Assembly: GCF_002024805.1 (NCBI RefSeq)
Contig: NZ_CP014337.1
Coordinates: forward strand, 930,001-994,000
DNA from: Elizabethkingia bruuniana
GTDB lineage: Bacteria > Bacteroidota > Bacteroidia > Flavobacteriales > Weeksellaceae
DNA length: 64,000 bases
Direction: 5' to 3'
The notes under the pieces are model-generated. The model was not told the origin of the DNA. It saw nothing but the letters and a program-made list of their open reading frames with translations, and ran no database searches. Made by a program: the position numbers and the translations under genes. Within the stretch, counting starts at the first letter, position 1. Each line of letters starts with the position of its first letter. Positions 25,626 through 34,568 of this stretch are shown piece by piece.

Positions 25626-25655
25626 TTGCATTATTGAATTTTAATGTTATATTTG
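25626..25655 (+). promoter_or_regulatory. promoter of the small secreted peptide gene
   Basis: TTG at 25626-25628, a 19-bp spacer and TATATTTG at 25648-25655: a perfect Bacteroidota promoter. It would start transcription only about 8 nt before the ATG at 25670. Confidence 0.7.
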
Positions 25656-25669
25656 ATTAAAATATTTAT

Positions 25670-25927
25670 ATGAAAAATTTTTTCATTATTTCAATTTTTA
25701 CATTATTTTTTTTTAGTTTTTCAACAAAAAATACAGAATTAAATTCATTTTTTCAAACTAAAGAATTGAAAGGAATTGTTTCATTCGAAAATTGGTATTG
25801 GATGACAATATGTGGAAATGAGGTTGCTTTTATTACTGAAACAGTAGAAGAAGCTTTTGAACAAGCTTTTGATTTGTGGTATGGAAGTTGTGGACCAGGT
25901 AGAGACAAATGGGATATCTTAGTCTAA
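25670..25927 (+). CDS. small secreted Cys-containing protein paired with GLPGLI gene
   Basis: The protein of 85 residues begins with a hydrophobic signal segment (MKNFFIISIFTLFFFSFS). The mature part of about 65 residues has two cysteines (ICGNE and GSCGPG) that could form a disulfide, and is rich in Phe, Trp and Glu. I do not recognise a family. It ends 14 bp before a GLPGLI gene. A second pair of the same build is at 49670/50054, although the two small proteins share no clear sequence. Confidence 0.6.
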   Translation: MKNFFIISIFTLFFFSFSTKNTELNSFFQTKELKGIVSFENWYWMTICGNEVAFITETVEEAFEQAFDLWYGSCGPGRDKWDILV

Positions 25928-25941
25928 ATTAAATAATTTTT

Positions 25942-26697
25942 ATGTTATATAAAAAGGCTATTTTTTTATCTCTTTTTTTATTGATGCAACAATTTTTAAA
26001 GAGCCAAGAATATAAATTCATACCTGACTTAAGAGTCAGGTATGAATTTATATTTCAATCTGATTCTACTGATGCAAGAAGTAAAAAATCAGAAATTATG
26101 AATTTATTTTTGGCTAAAGATAAATCTATTTTTGAAAGTAATGCTAAGTATAAATATGATTCCATAGTCTCTAATTATATGAAGTTAAATTCAAGAATCA
26201 TAGATTTTGATGCTATTCAAAAGCCCCAAGTATGGATATCAATATTCAAAGATTTCAACAGTAATGAATTGATATATTCTGATAGAATAATGAAATATAA
26301 ATTATTTTATCAAAGTAATATAGATAAAATGCAGTGGAAATTATTGCCAGAAACAAAGGTAATACTAGGTTATAAAAGTAAAAAAGCTATTTGTTATTTT
26401 AAAGGAAGAAATTATACAGCTTGGTATACTGAGAAAATTTCAATACCTGATGGTCCATACAAATTTAATGGGCTGCCTGGTTTAATTTTAAGTATAGCCG
26501 ATACGGGTAATCAATTTAGTTTTAATGCAATATCAATCTCAAGAAGCAAAAGCAAAGAGATTTCAATAAATATCAATAATAATATCAAAACGACCCGTGA
26601 AAAATATTATTTTGATAAAATTAAAATAATTAAGGGATTAAAAGGGAATAATGGGCGCTCTCCAATTATAAATCTAAATCCTATAGAGAAGACTTAA
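25942..26697 (+). CDS. GLPGLI-family secreted protein
   Basis: The 251-residue protein has a signal peptide (cleavage near FLKSQ). It carries the family hallmark YKFNGLPGLILSI at about 172-184, before that WYTEKISIPDGP, and a YEFIF strand near residue 34. GLPGLI proteins (TIGR01200) are exported proteins of Bacteroidota with no known function. It follows the small secreted protein gene by 14 bp. A 46-bp perfect hairpin lies within its 5' coding part. The family often continues a little longer, so the C-terminus may be slightly short. Confidence 0.85.
   Translation: MLYKKAIFLSLFLLMQQFLKSQEYKFIPDLRVRYEFIFQSDSTDARSKKSEIMNLFLAKDKSIFESNAKYKYDSIVSNYMKLNSRIIDFDAIQKPQVWISIFKDFNSNELIYSDRIMKYKLFYQSNIDKMQWKLLPETKVILGYKSKKAICYFKGRNYTAWYTEKISIPDGPYKFNGLPGLILSIADTGNQFSFNAISISRSKSKEISININNNIKTTREKYYFDKIKIIKGLKGNNGRSPIINLNPIEKT
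26009..26054. repeat. 46-bp perfect hairpin within the GLPGLI gene
   Basis: Two perfect 21-bp arms flank a 4-nt loop (TAAG). The right arm codes for the family-typical strand VRYEFIF; the left arm codes for EYKFIPD and is its inverse copy. Such a palindrome could arise by template switching. Confidence 0.9.
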
Positions 26698-26839
26698 AAT
26701 AAAACTATCCTAATTAGGGGTGTTTTTTATATCGCATCAAACTATTTTGTTAGTTAGCAATTTTAGTGTATAGTAGCGTTTCTGCTGTCATTTTTTTAAC
26801 ATGATACCATAGCTGTAACCTAACATAGTATTTGCAAAT

Positions 26840-26870
26840 AAAAAGAGAACACTACCGGTGCTCTCTTTTT
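26840..26870. terminator. bidirectional terminator between GLPGLI and EEP genes
   Basis: Arms AAAAAGAGAACAC and GTGCTCTCTTTTT pair with one mismatch around a 5-nt loop, with A and T tracts on both sides. It serves both convergent genes (stops at 26697 and 26900). Confidence 0.85.
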
Positions 26871-26899
26871 ATTTAAGTGAAATATCTGGTTTCGATAGT

Positions 26900-28252
26900 T
26901 TAATTCCCACACGTAAAATATACTCTCGGTGCTATTTCGGTATATCCGTTATCTTTAAAGAAAGAGATATAATAAGAACCTGGAGTATCCAAAGCAAAGT
27001 TTAATGTTCCGTTGATGCTATTTGTATACTGCCATTTTGCTGAGTAATTAGTTCCCGGAGTTTGCCCTTGCTTATATATACCTATCCAAGCTTTTGGGTC
27101 TGAAGATCCGTTGCTAAAGGAAGCCTGAATTGCCTCATTTAGCTTATAGCTGGATTTGTTTAGTGTTACTTTGGCATTATTCTGAGGTATTTTAACTTTG
27201 AAAGTACTCCATACTGCTTTGTGGTCTGTAGGCCAGATTCCTTTTGGTTCAGAAAATTTATCTTTTGAAGTTTCCGGAACCGAAATATTCTTTACTACTG
27301 TATTTTTGGGTCCAACTATATAACTGTCGCTTACAGAAATATTCCCGTTATCATAATAGAAGATATAATCAATTCTGTCCCTTTCATCAGATTTAGGAGT
27401 CCACGAGGACTGTGCAGGCCATGTAAATCCCGGATAGTTTACCTCATCCGGATAGAGTACTCTGTAGCTGTCTTTAAAACCAGCTTTGGAAAGGGTAGCG
27501 GTAGAACTCCAGTTGACAACTGTACCACGATGATCGTATAAATTTTTAACCGCTTCTGTCCAGTCCAAATGTGAGGCTTCATTAAAATCTCCACCCAGAA
27601 TCACTACTTTTCCGCTTGCAATATCCTGTTTTGCGCGGGTAAGGAAATCCTGAATTTGCTGAGGTCGTTTGGACTGATCATTCATTTCCGTAATTTTAGT
27701 TACGTCTGTAACAGGAGCTGGTAATTCTTTGAAAGTTACAGGATCATAACCCCTGGGATAATATACAGCGTAGTGCGTATAGTCTAAATGACCGGAGTAA
27801 ATAACAACTTCGTTCCCGGGAACAACTTCGGTTACCAAACGGTGGTAGGCACTAAAGGCTGAGTATTCTTTAATTGGATATTTGCTTAATACTCCATTAT
27901 CCTCGCTTCTGGAAGCATAATATGTTTTTCCTTTTGCCTTTAAAGAAGCTACAATACGTTGGTCAAACGAGGTGTTGTTGTAATTTCTGACTTCCGAAAG
28001 GGTTACAAAATCAGGCTCACGGTCAGCTATTTCATTAACAATAGCATCGTAGCCTCCAGATACCTGTGTGCCTTCCTGCCAGATATTGAACTGCATAACA
28101 CTAAATGAGTAGGTCTGATCTTCTGATGTGGATTTACTTTGTAAAGCATATTGCTTCGCTTCTAATTCCGCAGCACTGGCATGGATCTCAGGCCGTGAGC
28201 AGGAAACCAATGATGCAACAGCAAGAGTTGTGGAGAATAAATGTTTTTTCAT
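26900..28252 (-). CDS. secreted endonuclease/exonuclease/phosphatase (EEP) family phosphodiesterase, sphingomyelinase-like
   Basis: The 450-residue product starts with a lipoprotein signal (SLVSC, Cys18). Residues 50-345 carry the EEP catalytic blocks in order: MQFNIW, TLSEVRN, SGHLDYTHYA, GGDFNEASHLDW, DRIDYIFYY and WPTDHKAVWS, so all metal-binding and catalytic residues are in place. The last 95 residues form a beta-sandwich (TLNKSSYKLNEAI to PRVYFTCGN) as in some secreted phosphodiesterases. A phospholipid or sphingolipid head group, or another phosphodiester, may be the substrate. A decayed copy of its 3' end lies at 25294. Confidence 0.85.
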   Translation of the reverse strand: MKKHLFSTTLAVASLVSCSRPEIHASAAELEAKQYALQSKSTSEDQTYSFSVMQFNIWQEGTQVSGGYDAIVNEIADREPDFVTLSEVRNYNNTSFDQRIVASLKAKGKTYYASRSEDNGVLSKYPIKEYSAFSAYHRLVTEVVPGNEVVIYSGHLDYTHYAVYYPRGYDPVTFKELPAPVTDVTKITEMNDQSKRPQQIQDFLTRAKQDIASGKVVILGGDFNEASHLDWTEAVKNLYDHRGTVVNWSSTATLSKAGFKDSYRVLYPDEVNYPGFTWPAQSSWTPKSDERDRIDYIFYYDNGNISVSDSYIVGPKNTVVKNISVPETSKDKFSEPKGIWPTDHKAVWSTFKVKIPQNNAKVTLNKSSYKLNEAIQASFSNGSSDPKAWIGIYKQGQTPGTNYSAKWQYTNSINGTLNFALDTPGSYYISFFKDNGYTEIAPRVYFTCGN

Positions 28253-28260
28253 AGTTCTAG

Positions 28261-28277
28261 TAATATTTAGGTTTGGT
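28261..28277. repeat. 17-bp inverted repeat, left arm (in leader of EEP gene)
   Basis: TAATATTTAGGTTTGGT, the exact reverse complement of 28418-28434. It lies 8 bp upstream of the EEP start codon. Confidence 0.8.
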
Positions 28278-28417
28278 TTTGCTAAAATATAAATTAATGT
28301 GGTTATTTCGATTCGGTATTACAAAATGATAATCCGGATAAAATCTAACGAAAACGTATTAGTAATAAATTTATTGTGTTGTAAATAATTTGTGACAATA
28401 ATATTTACATTCGTAAT

Positions 28418-28434
28418 ACCAAACCTAAATATTA
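28418..28434. repeat. 17-bp inverted repeat, right arm (in leader of small ORF)
   Basis: ACCAAACCTAAATATTA, 4 bp upstream of a rightward ATG at 28439. With the left arm it encloses 140 bp that hold the promoter region of both divergent units. Confidence 0.8.
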
Positions 28435-28438
28435 TTTT

Positions 28439-28561
28439 ATGAGAAAAATTAAAATATTGGAACGTTACGTACTATATTCATTACTCCTATTGGGCAGTTC
28501 GATATTTGAAATGAGGAATTTACGGAGTGCTGCCTTCCTGTACACGAATAGCTTATCATGA
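28439..28561 (+). CDS. small open reading frame, 40 residues, doubtful
   Basis: The frame codes for a short peptide (MRKIKILERYVLYSLLLL...) with a hydrophobic stretch at 11-24. It has the same leader as the EEP gene in mirror image, and a terminator facing right follows at 28628. So a small rightward transcript is likely, but whether the peptide is made, is a truncated signal segment, or the RNA itself matters, cannot be said. Confidence 0.3.
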   Translation: MRKIKILERYVLYSLLLLGSSIFEMRNLRSAAFLYTNSLS

Positions 28562-28627
28562 TGATATAAAAATATTTGGAAAATAGTATTCAGGTGCTTC
28601 ACATGGTTATATCTTAATTAACAAAGT

Positions 28628-28658
28628 AAGGCAACATCCTGAAATGTTGCCTTTTTAT
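28628..28658 (+). terminator. terminator-like hairpin
   Basis: Perfect 10-bp arms AAGGCAACAT and ATGTTGCCTT around a 6-nt loop, followed by T residues on the plus strand. It fits a rightward transcript from about 28400 and may also end the leftward susD message. Confidence 0.75.
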
Positions 28659-28693
28659 TATACTTTTACCTTTTTGAGGTTAATGGACTTTAT

Positions 28694-30160
28694 TTATGAT
28701 TCGTTTTGTTTAATCTGTGGATTGTTATTGATCTCTTTATTTGGAATCTGGAATTTGAATTTATCAGGTGCTAAATTGAATCTTCCGAAAGTATGGTTAG
28801 TCCCGGGATATATTCTCTCCAGAGGTGTACTCAGTCGTTTCATATCAAACCATGCATAGCCTTCTCCCCAAAGTTCGATTCTTTTCTGAAGAATGATTTC
28901 ATTGATAAGTTCATTTCCTGCTTTGGAGGACAACGAATAAGCTTTATTTCTTTGAGAGGTAATTTCATAAAGAACCTGTCGGGCTTCAGCCTCACGGCCT
29001 TGCCTTGCCAATGCTTCAGCTTCTGTATAATACAAAGAAGAAGCTCTGATATAGATATAATCTCCTTCAAAGAGGGTAGGGTCTTTAAATTTCCAGCTTA
29101 CATATGGCGGGTAATTCTTTTGGGTACCATTAAAGGTATAATCTGCTTTCTGACTGCCATTGAATACTTTTCTTCTGTAATCAGTTTCTGGAATAGCATC
29201 ATAAAGTCTTTTGTCTATTAATTTATAAATTTGCGCAGCTCCGGCGTAGCCCCTGTTTGTATTATCGAACATAGAGAAAAAGGAAGCATAATAATTCCCA
29301 ATACTCATGGTAGCTGTAGTATTATGGAATCCCCATATTACCTCTGGATTATTGATATTCGAAAAACCAGTTGTTATGTAATCATTTTCAGTCATCAGCG
29401 CTATTCCCTGTCTGCTTTCATTGGCATATTTACCTGCTTTAGCATAATCTCCGGTTTGCAGATATATTTCAGAAGCAATTGCTTTAGCTGTTCTTTGGTC
29501 TATCTGAGCTCTGGAAGAGCGTGCATAGCTGCCTAAAAGGACAATAGATTCTTCAATATCTTTGGTAATCTGCTGATATACATCGGCTACTGTAGATCTG
29601 GAAAGTCCCTGGCTTTGATTATCATTCGTTAATACCAAAGGTAGCCCCGGATCCTGTTTGTGCTCTTTGTAGTCGTTGGCATAGAAACGAATCAGATAAA
29701 AATAGGAGTAAGCTCTTAACGCATGCAGTTGCCCAGCAATGGCTCCGTTAGCTATACTATTATCGTTTTTTAAATCATTCAAGAGTTTATTGATTACAAA
29801 TATTCTGGCATAAAAAGTAGTCCAGACAAATTCAGCAGCAGAATTATTGGCATTTGTAGCATCATAATTATAAAACATTCCTAAATGCTGGTTGGTGGAC
29901 TGTATTACATCATTGGACATAAGGTCTGCTCCCGCTTTTATAGCCATAATACCAAAGTCGGAATGTAAAGTAGTTCCTCCGGCTCCATTACTACGGAGGT
30001 CCAGATAGATCCCACCCAGGATTTTTTCAGCCTTTGTTTTGTCATCGTTTAGCTGATCACCCGAAATATCTCCGTTTGGCAAAGTATTCAGGTCACTAGA
30101 GCAACTATTAATGATCGTACTTATAGATAGTGCTGTGATTAAATATTTTATTGTTTTCAT
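28694..30160 (-). CDS. SusD/RagB-family nutrient-binding lipoprotein
   Basis: The 488-residue protein has a signal with lipobox (INSC, Cys20) and the SusD plan: a short N-terminal linker, tetratricopeptide-like helices (about 30-250, with QLHALRAYSYFYLIRFYAND, the family block), and a C-terminal section with LYYTEAEALARQGREAEARQVLYEITSQRNKA and RIELWGEGYAWFDMKRL. It caps the SusC porin encoded 6 bp upstream and binds the ligand outside the cell. The substrate is unknown. No glycoside hydrolase is near, so this is not a typical polysaccharide locus. Confidence 0.9.
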   Translation of the reverse strand: MKTIKYLITALSISTIINSCSSDLNTLPNGDISGDQLNDDKTKAEKILGGIYLDLRSNGAGGTTLHSDFGIMAIKAGADLMSNDVIQSTNQHLGMFYNYDATNANNSAAEFVWTTFYARIFVINKLLNDLKNDNSIANGAIAGQLHALRAYSYFYLIRFYANDYKEHKQDPGLPLVLTNDNQSQGLSRSTVADVYQQITKDIEESIVLLGSYARSSRAQIDQRTAKAIASEIYLQTGDYAKAGKYANESRQGIALMTENDYITTGFSNINNPEVIWGFHNTTATMSIGNYYASFFSMFDNTNRGYAGAAQIYKLIDKRLYDAIPETDYRRKVFNGSQKADYTFNGTQKNYPPYVSWKFKDPTLFEGDYIYIRASSLYYTEAEALARQGREAEARQVLYEITSQRNKAYSLSSKAGNELINEIILQKRIELWGEGYAWFDMKRLSTPLERIYPGTNHTFGRFNLAPDKFKFQIPNKEINNNPQIKQNES

Positions 30161-30166
30161 ATGTTT

Positions 30167-33121
30167 TTAAAAATTGAGTTTGAAGCCTAAAGAAACGCTT
30201 GAAAGTAATGAGTATCTGTATGAATTAGAAACGCCTGTTAATGAGGCTCTTGGATCATAACCTTTTCTTTTGGACCATAAGTAGAGATTGTTCCCTGTAA
30301 GATAAATTTTGAGTGCTGACAGGCCTATCTGTTGTGTGAAGTCCTGAGGCAGCTGATAAGAGAGGGTTATATCCTGAAGGCTGACGTAATCTGATTTTAT
30401 AAGATACAGTGTAGAGTTTCCGTTTTGATTAGTCGAATTAAGATCTACACGTGGTAATGCAGCGTTCGGATTTTCGGGTGTCCATGTTTTATCCAAATCT
30501 GTTGAATAGTTGGAAGCATAAGTATCGGAATGAAATAAACTTCTGTAGATATCGTCATAACCATAACCACCAAACTGATAAGCAAAATTAACTACCAGAT
30601 TGAATCCTTTATACGTAAAATCGGTACCAAAACCACCATATACTTTTGGAATAGCAGACTTGCCTGTATTGTAGTCAGTTGCCTCCTTATAATTATTGGT
30701 AATAGTAGTTTCTTCCTTTTTAGTATTAGGGTTTATACTTGTACGGTACCAAAGAGCATCACCATTATTAGAGTCTGTACCTGCAAATTTTTTCAGATAA
30801 TAGGTATATCTGTCACCACCTTCAGTCAGAATAAATAATCCAGAAACCAATCCTGTATTTCTTTGCTCAGCAGGTAACTTGGTTATTTTATTTTTATAGT
30901 GGGTAGCATTTGCATAAAAACTCCATTGTAACTGATCAGAGCGTAGAATATCTATATTCAGATTTGCCTGAACCCCTCTGTTGATCATGTCACCAATATT
31001 GCCATATCGGATATATGATCCAGCATTGGAAGGAGGCAGGGGAAGGGTGTAGATCATGTCCGATACTTTTCTTTCAAAATAATCGGCATTCAGGCTAATT
31101 CTGTTTTTTAAAAGAGAAATTTCAAAACCTGCATTCAGATTTTTAGAGGTTTCCCATTTTAAATCTTTATTTCCTTGTTTCCTAAGTGATAAAACAGGCT
31201 TTCCCTCTCCGAAGTTATTGATTCCGTAGATGTCCTGATAAGCATAATAATCTCTGTCGGAGTTTTCCAGTAGTATATTGTCATTTCCCTGTTGTCCGTA
31301 TGAAATCTTTAATTTTAAAGAATTAATGGTATTGTTGCCTTTTAGAAAATCTTCCTTAGCAATATTCCAGGCGGCTCCTAAACCATAAAAATTACCCCAT
31401 CTGCTGTCGGGAGAGAATACCGAAGAACCATCTCTACGGATATTGGCATTAAAGAAATATTTATTGTCATAATTATAAAGTAATCTGGAGAAATAGCCTT
31501 CTACTGCATACTCATAGCCATTCCCTGATAAATCCGTAATTTTTACAGCATTATCAAAGGACAGGGAGTTAGGCAATACAAGCTGCTGTTTTGTTCCCGA
31601 GAATCTGTCGCTTTTTGTTTTATTCAGCTCATGACCAACAAGAATATTGAAGCTGTGTTTACCCAGTTTTTTCTGGTAGGTAAGCAACTGCTGGTGATTC
31701 AATGTATTTCTGAATATAGAACTCATTGTAAGATTGCCCCCAACAGATGCAGAGGTACCGCCAATTGTATTGCCAAACCGCAGATCTTTTATGTTTTCTA
31801 AATACGCACCGAAGTTGTAAGTGAAATCTAATCCTTTAATAATTTCATAATTTAGACCCAGGTTTATATTGGTGATATTACTGGTTGTTTGGGATTTATC
31901 CTGCTGGAGATTACCAACCGGATTTTCATAAACAGCATAAGATCTTGCAGCTCCATTAGGGCCTTGCCCATCGCCGTAATCATACAAAGCTTTTCCGTTC
32001 TTATCATAAACAATCTGGTAATTATTATTTCTCAGAAATACCGGATAAAATGGTGCAATATTTCTGGCAAACTGGAATGGATTGGAAAAACCTCCGGTTT
32101 CACCAAAGTCTTGTTTACTATGAGTATATGATAAACCACTGGTCAGTTTTAGTTTACTGGTAATAGCATAATCCAGATTAGACCTTATTCCAAATCTTTC
32201 AAACCCTGAAGAGATAAGATAACCCTGGTCATCCAGATAATTCAGAGAGGTATAAGACTTTACCTGCTCATTATTTGCTGTAATTCCTATACTTGCCTCT
32301 CTTCTTAATGCTGGTTTGAAAAGCAGTTTTTTCCAGTCATCCTGATACAATAGCTGTGCATTAGGGTTAAACGAGCCATCTTGTGAAATTAATTGATTAA
32401 AAGGCAGATTGTATGCATTGTATCCCAATTTGTTTAGTGCAGTGATTCCGACCTCATGCGGAGAGGCTCCGGAGGGAACTGCACCAGCTTGTTTTAATCT
32501 GGCAATCTCGCCGACTCTTGCCCGGTTATAGAATGCAGTGTAATAATCTTTTGGAGATGTATAAACCGGATAATCCTCTATTGATCTGAAGTTTATACCT
32601 GTTTTTACATCAGCTTCTACGCGGAGGCCATTGGTTTTTCCTCTTTTGGTATTTACAATGATTACACCGTTGGCACCTCTGGAACCATATAAAGCATTGG
32701 AAGATGCATCCTCCAGAAAAGAAATACTTTCTATATCTGTTCCCGGAATACTATTCAGATTCCCGTTGTACGGAATACCATCTAATACAATTAGCGGGTC
32801 GCTTGATGCATTGATAGAGCCTATTCCCCGCATTCTTATGGTTGGCTGGGAACCTGGCTGCCCGGAAGATATTACCTGTACGCCGGCAACCTTTCCGCCG
32901 ATCCCCTGCAAAATATTACCGTTTTGAAGATTTGCCAGATCTTTTGTTTTTAGTGACTGTACAGATCCTGTGATCTCTTCTTTCTTTTGTTTACCAAAGG
33001 CTACCACCACAACTTCCTTTATGGAATTTTCCTTGGTCAGGCTGTCCCTGGTTTGTGCAAAACCATATTCCGCAAACAGAATCAGGGCTAATGCTCCAAT
33101 TTTACATTGTTTTTTTTTCAT
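30167..33121 (-). CDS. SusC/RagA-family TonB-dependent outer membrane transporter
   Basis: The 984-residue protein has a signal peptide ending near EYGFAQ, a TonB-box region with IKEVVVVAFGKQKKEEITG, a plug with LQGIGGKVAGVQVI, PTIRMRGIGSIN, PLIVLDGIPYNG and ALYGSRGANGVIIVNTKRGK, then the barrel. The usual N-terminal carboxypeptidase-like domain of SusC proteins is missing. It works with SusD (28694), translated from the same mRNA. The gap upstream to the LytTR gene is 724 bp and holds the promoter. Confidence 0.9.
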   Translation of the reverse strand: MKKKQCKIGALALILFAEYGFAQTRDSLTKENSIKEVVVVAFGKQKKEEITGSVQSLKTKDLANLQNGNILQGIGGKVAGVQVISSGQPGSQPTIRMRGIGSINASSDPLIVLDGIPYNGNLNSIPGTDIESISFLEDASSNALYGSRGANGVIIVNTKRGKTNGLRVEADVKTGINFRSIEDYPVYTSPKDYYTAFYNRARVGEIARLKQAGAVPSGASPHEVGITALNKLGYNAYNLPFNQLISQDGSFNPNAQLLYQDDWKKLLFKPALRREASIGITANNEQVKSYTSLNYLDDQGYLISSGFERFGIRSNLDYAITSKLKLTSGLSYTHSKQDFGETGGFSNPFQFARNIAPFYPVFLRNNNYQIVYDKNGKALYDYGDGQGPNGAARSYAVYENPVGNLQQDKSQTTSNITNINLGLNYEIIKGLDFTYNFGAYLENIKDLRFGNTIGGTSASVGGNLTMSSIFRNTLNHQQLLTYQKKLGKHSFNILVGHELNKTKSDRFSGTKQQLVLPNSLSFDNAVKITDLSGNGYEYAVEGYFSRLLYNYDNKYFFNANIRRDGSSVFSPDSRWGNFYGLGAAWNIAKEDFLKGNNTINSLKLKISYGQQGNDNILLENSDRDYYAYQDIYGINNFGEGKPVLSLRKQGNKDLKWETSKNLNAGFEISLLKNRISLNADYFERKVSDMIYTLPLPPSNAGSYIRYGNIGDMINRGVQANLNIDILRSDQLQWSFYANATHYKNKITKLPAEQRNTGLVSGLFILTEGGDRYTYYLKKFAGTDSNNGDALWYRTSINPNTKKEETTITNNYKEATDYNTGKSAIPKVYGGFGTDFTYKGFNLVVNFAYQFGGYGYDDIYRSLFHSDTYASNYSTDLDKTWTPENPNAALPRVDLNSTNQNGNSTLYLIKSDYVSLQDITLSYQLPQDFTQQIGLSALKIYLTGNNLYLWSKRKGYDPRASLTGVSNSYRYSLLSSVSLGFKLNF

Positions 33122-33492
33122 TATATATTAATCTTAGTTTAAATCTTGAGAAGACACATAGTTTATTTAGTCCCTGTTCATTATTGCTGAAAAGAGATAA
33201 TAAATATCCAGCCTCCTTCTATGAGATGAGGGAGGTTGCATTAAAAGTGTTGAAGATTGAAAGGAAAAAGGAGATTTTAGTGTGAGAAAGAACCTGGCCT
33301 CCCGTTTTTATTACTTCTTCAATAATGCATTACATGGAATACATATAACACATACATTGAAAAGTAAAGTATTTCAGTGTATAATAGTTTTTTGTACAAG
33401 AAGATTCTTGAGCAGATACTGTTGGGAAACTTCCCGGGACAGTGTCGGGTAAACTTGTGTTCATAAAACGAATTTGATTTTTTTTACTGCTT

Positions 33493-33500
33493 CAAAAGTA
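33493..33500 (-). promoter_or_regulatory. candidate -7 element for susC/susD
   Basis: On the minus strand it reads TACTTTTG, a perfect -7. No good -33 TTG is seen at 19 bp, and the leader would be about 365 nt. The remaining 33122-33845 gap holds no gene that I can see; a GC-richer stretch near 33425-33455 (CTTCCCGGGACAG) could fold in the leader. Confidence 0.35.
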
Positions 33501-33845
33501 TTTAATTAATCAAAATTTGCGGTAAACAGTGGATATGATTTATATCATATAAAGTCTATCTAGTTAGTAGATATTTATTTTTGATATTATTCCTGTTTGA
33601 ATAAAAAGAGTGTACTGTTGTGATTTGTGAAAATTATTGTATTGTATTTTATGTAATTGATAGTTGAAATATTAATTTAATCACAATTGTCTAATTGATA
33701 AAAACAACCCCCAAAAACTAAAATGAACAAGAATTAATAACTGTTTATAGACATTTCTCTGCTTATTATGGTCAGTTTTTAAAAAAAATCCAATAATTAC
33801 ATTACTTTTTTATGGACTAAATTTCACTAATTATGCAATTCAGAT

Positions 33846-34568
33846 CTAGTTGCCAGCTATAAGCCCGCCGGAATATTTGTCAAAAAAATCACTTCTGTAT
33901 ACCTCACCAATAGGAATTTCATGTTCGCCAATATAAATGGTATGGCTGTCGAATGATTCAATATGCTGCATATTTACCACATAAGATTTACTAACCCGCA
34001 GAAAAAGGGGTGATGAAATCTTTTGATGAATAGTTTTAAGATTCATAGCTGTAATAAGCTTCTGGTTTTGTGTATAAATAACGACATAATCTTTTAAGCC
34101 CTCAATAAAGAGGATATCATCGAGCTGGATTTTATAATACCTCTTATCTGCCTTTATCATCAGGGAAGCATCATTACTGCCTTCAATTGTATTCTTTACT
34201 GTAGTCTGAGAGAACAAATCTTTATATGAAGCAGCTTTATCAATCGCTTTTTTTAATCTTTGTTTTTCTATTGGTTTCAATAGATAATCTATAGCATCCA
34301 GTTCATAGCTTTTCAGTGCATATTGAGGGTAGGCGGTTGTAAAGACAATCAGAGTTTCTTCAGGAACCATTTCTGCAAATTCAAGTCCTGTTACTTTAGG
34401 CATCTGTATATCCAGAAATATCAGATCAGTCTTATTATCTTTAAGAAAGCTAAGGGCCGTGAGAGCATTAGAAAATTCTCCCAATATTTCAACAGGAGAT
34501 ATTTCATTAATTAATGATCTCATCTCTTCTCTTGCCAATGGCTCGTCATCTACAATTATACAGTTCAT
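33846..34568 (-). CDS. LytTR-family response regulator
   Basis: The 240-residue protein has a receiver domain (1-120, acidic pocket VDDEP, phosphoacceptor Asp53 in LIFLDIQMP, Thr in FTTAYPQYA, Lys in LLKP) and a C-terminal LytTR DNA-binding domain (about 135-235: YKIQLDDILFIEGLKDYVVIYT, LFLRVSKSYVVNMQHI). It overlaps the kinase gene by 4 bp, so the pair is translated together. It lies next to the susC/susD pair and may control it. Confidence 0.9.
   Translation of the reverse strand: MNCIIVDDEPLAREEMRSLINEISPVEILGEFSNALTALSFLKDNKTDLIFLDIQMPKVTGLEFAEMVPEETLIVFTTAYPQYALKSYELDAIDYLLKPIEKQRLKKAIDKAASYKDLFSQTTVKNTIEGSNDASLMIKADKRYYKIQLDDILFIEGLKDYVVIYTQNQKLITAMNLKTIHQKISSPLFLRVSKSYVVNMQHIESFDSHTIYIGEHEIPIGEVYRSDFFDKYSGGLIAGN

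Noticed and set aside
33231-33245. GGTTGCATTAA near the susC leader, as an operator copy
   Set aside because: Only a half-site, without the mirrored half or a promoter at the right place.
33055-33285. 76-codon rightward frame
   Set aside because: It starts inside the signal peptide of susC on the other strand and runs into the leader; no sign of coding.
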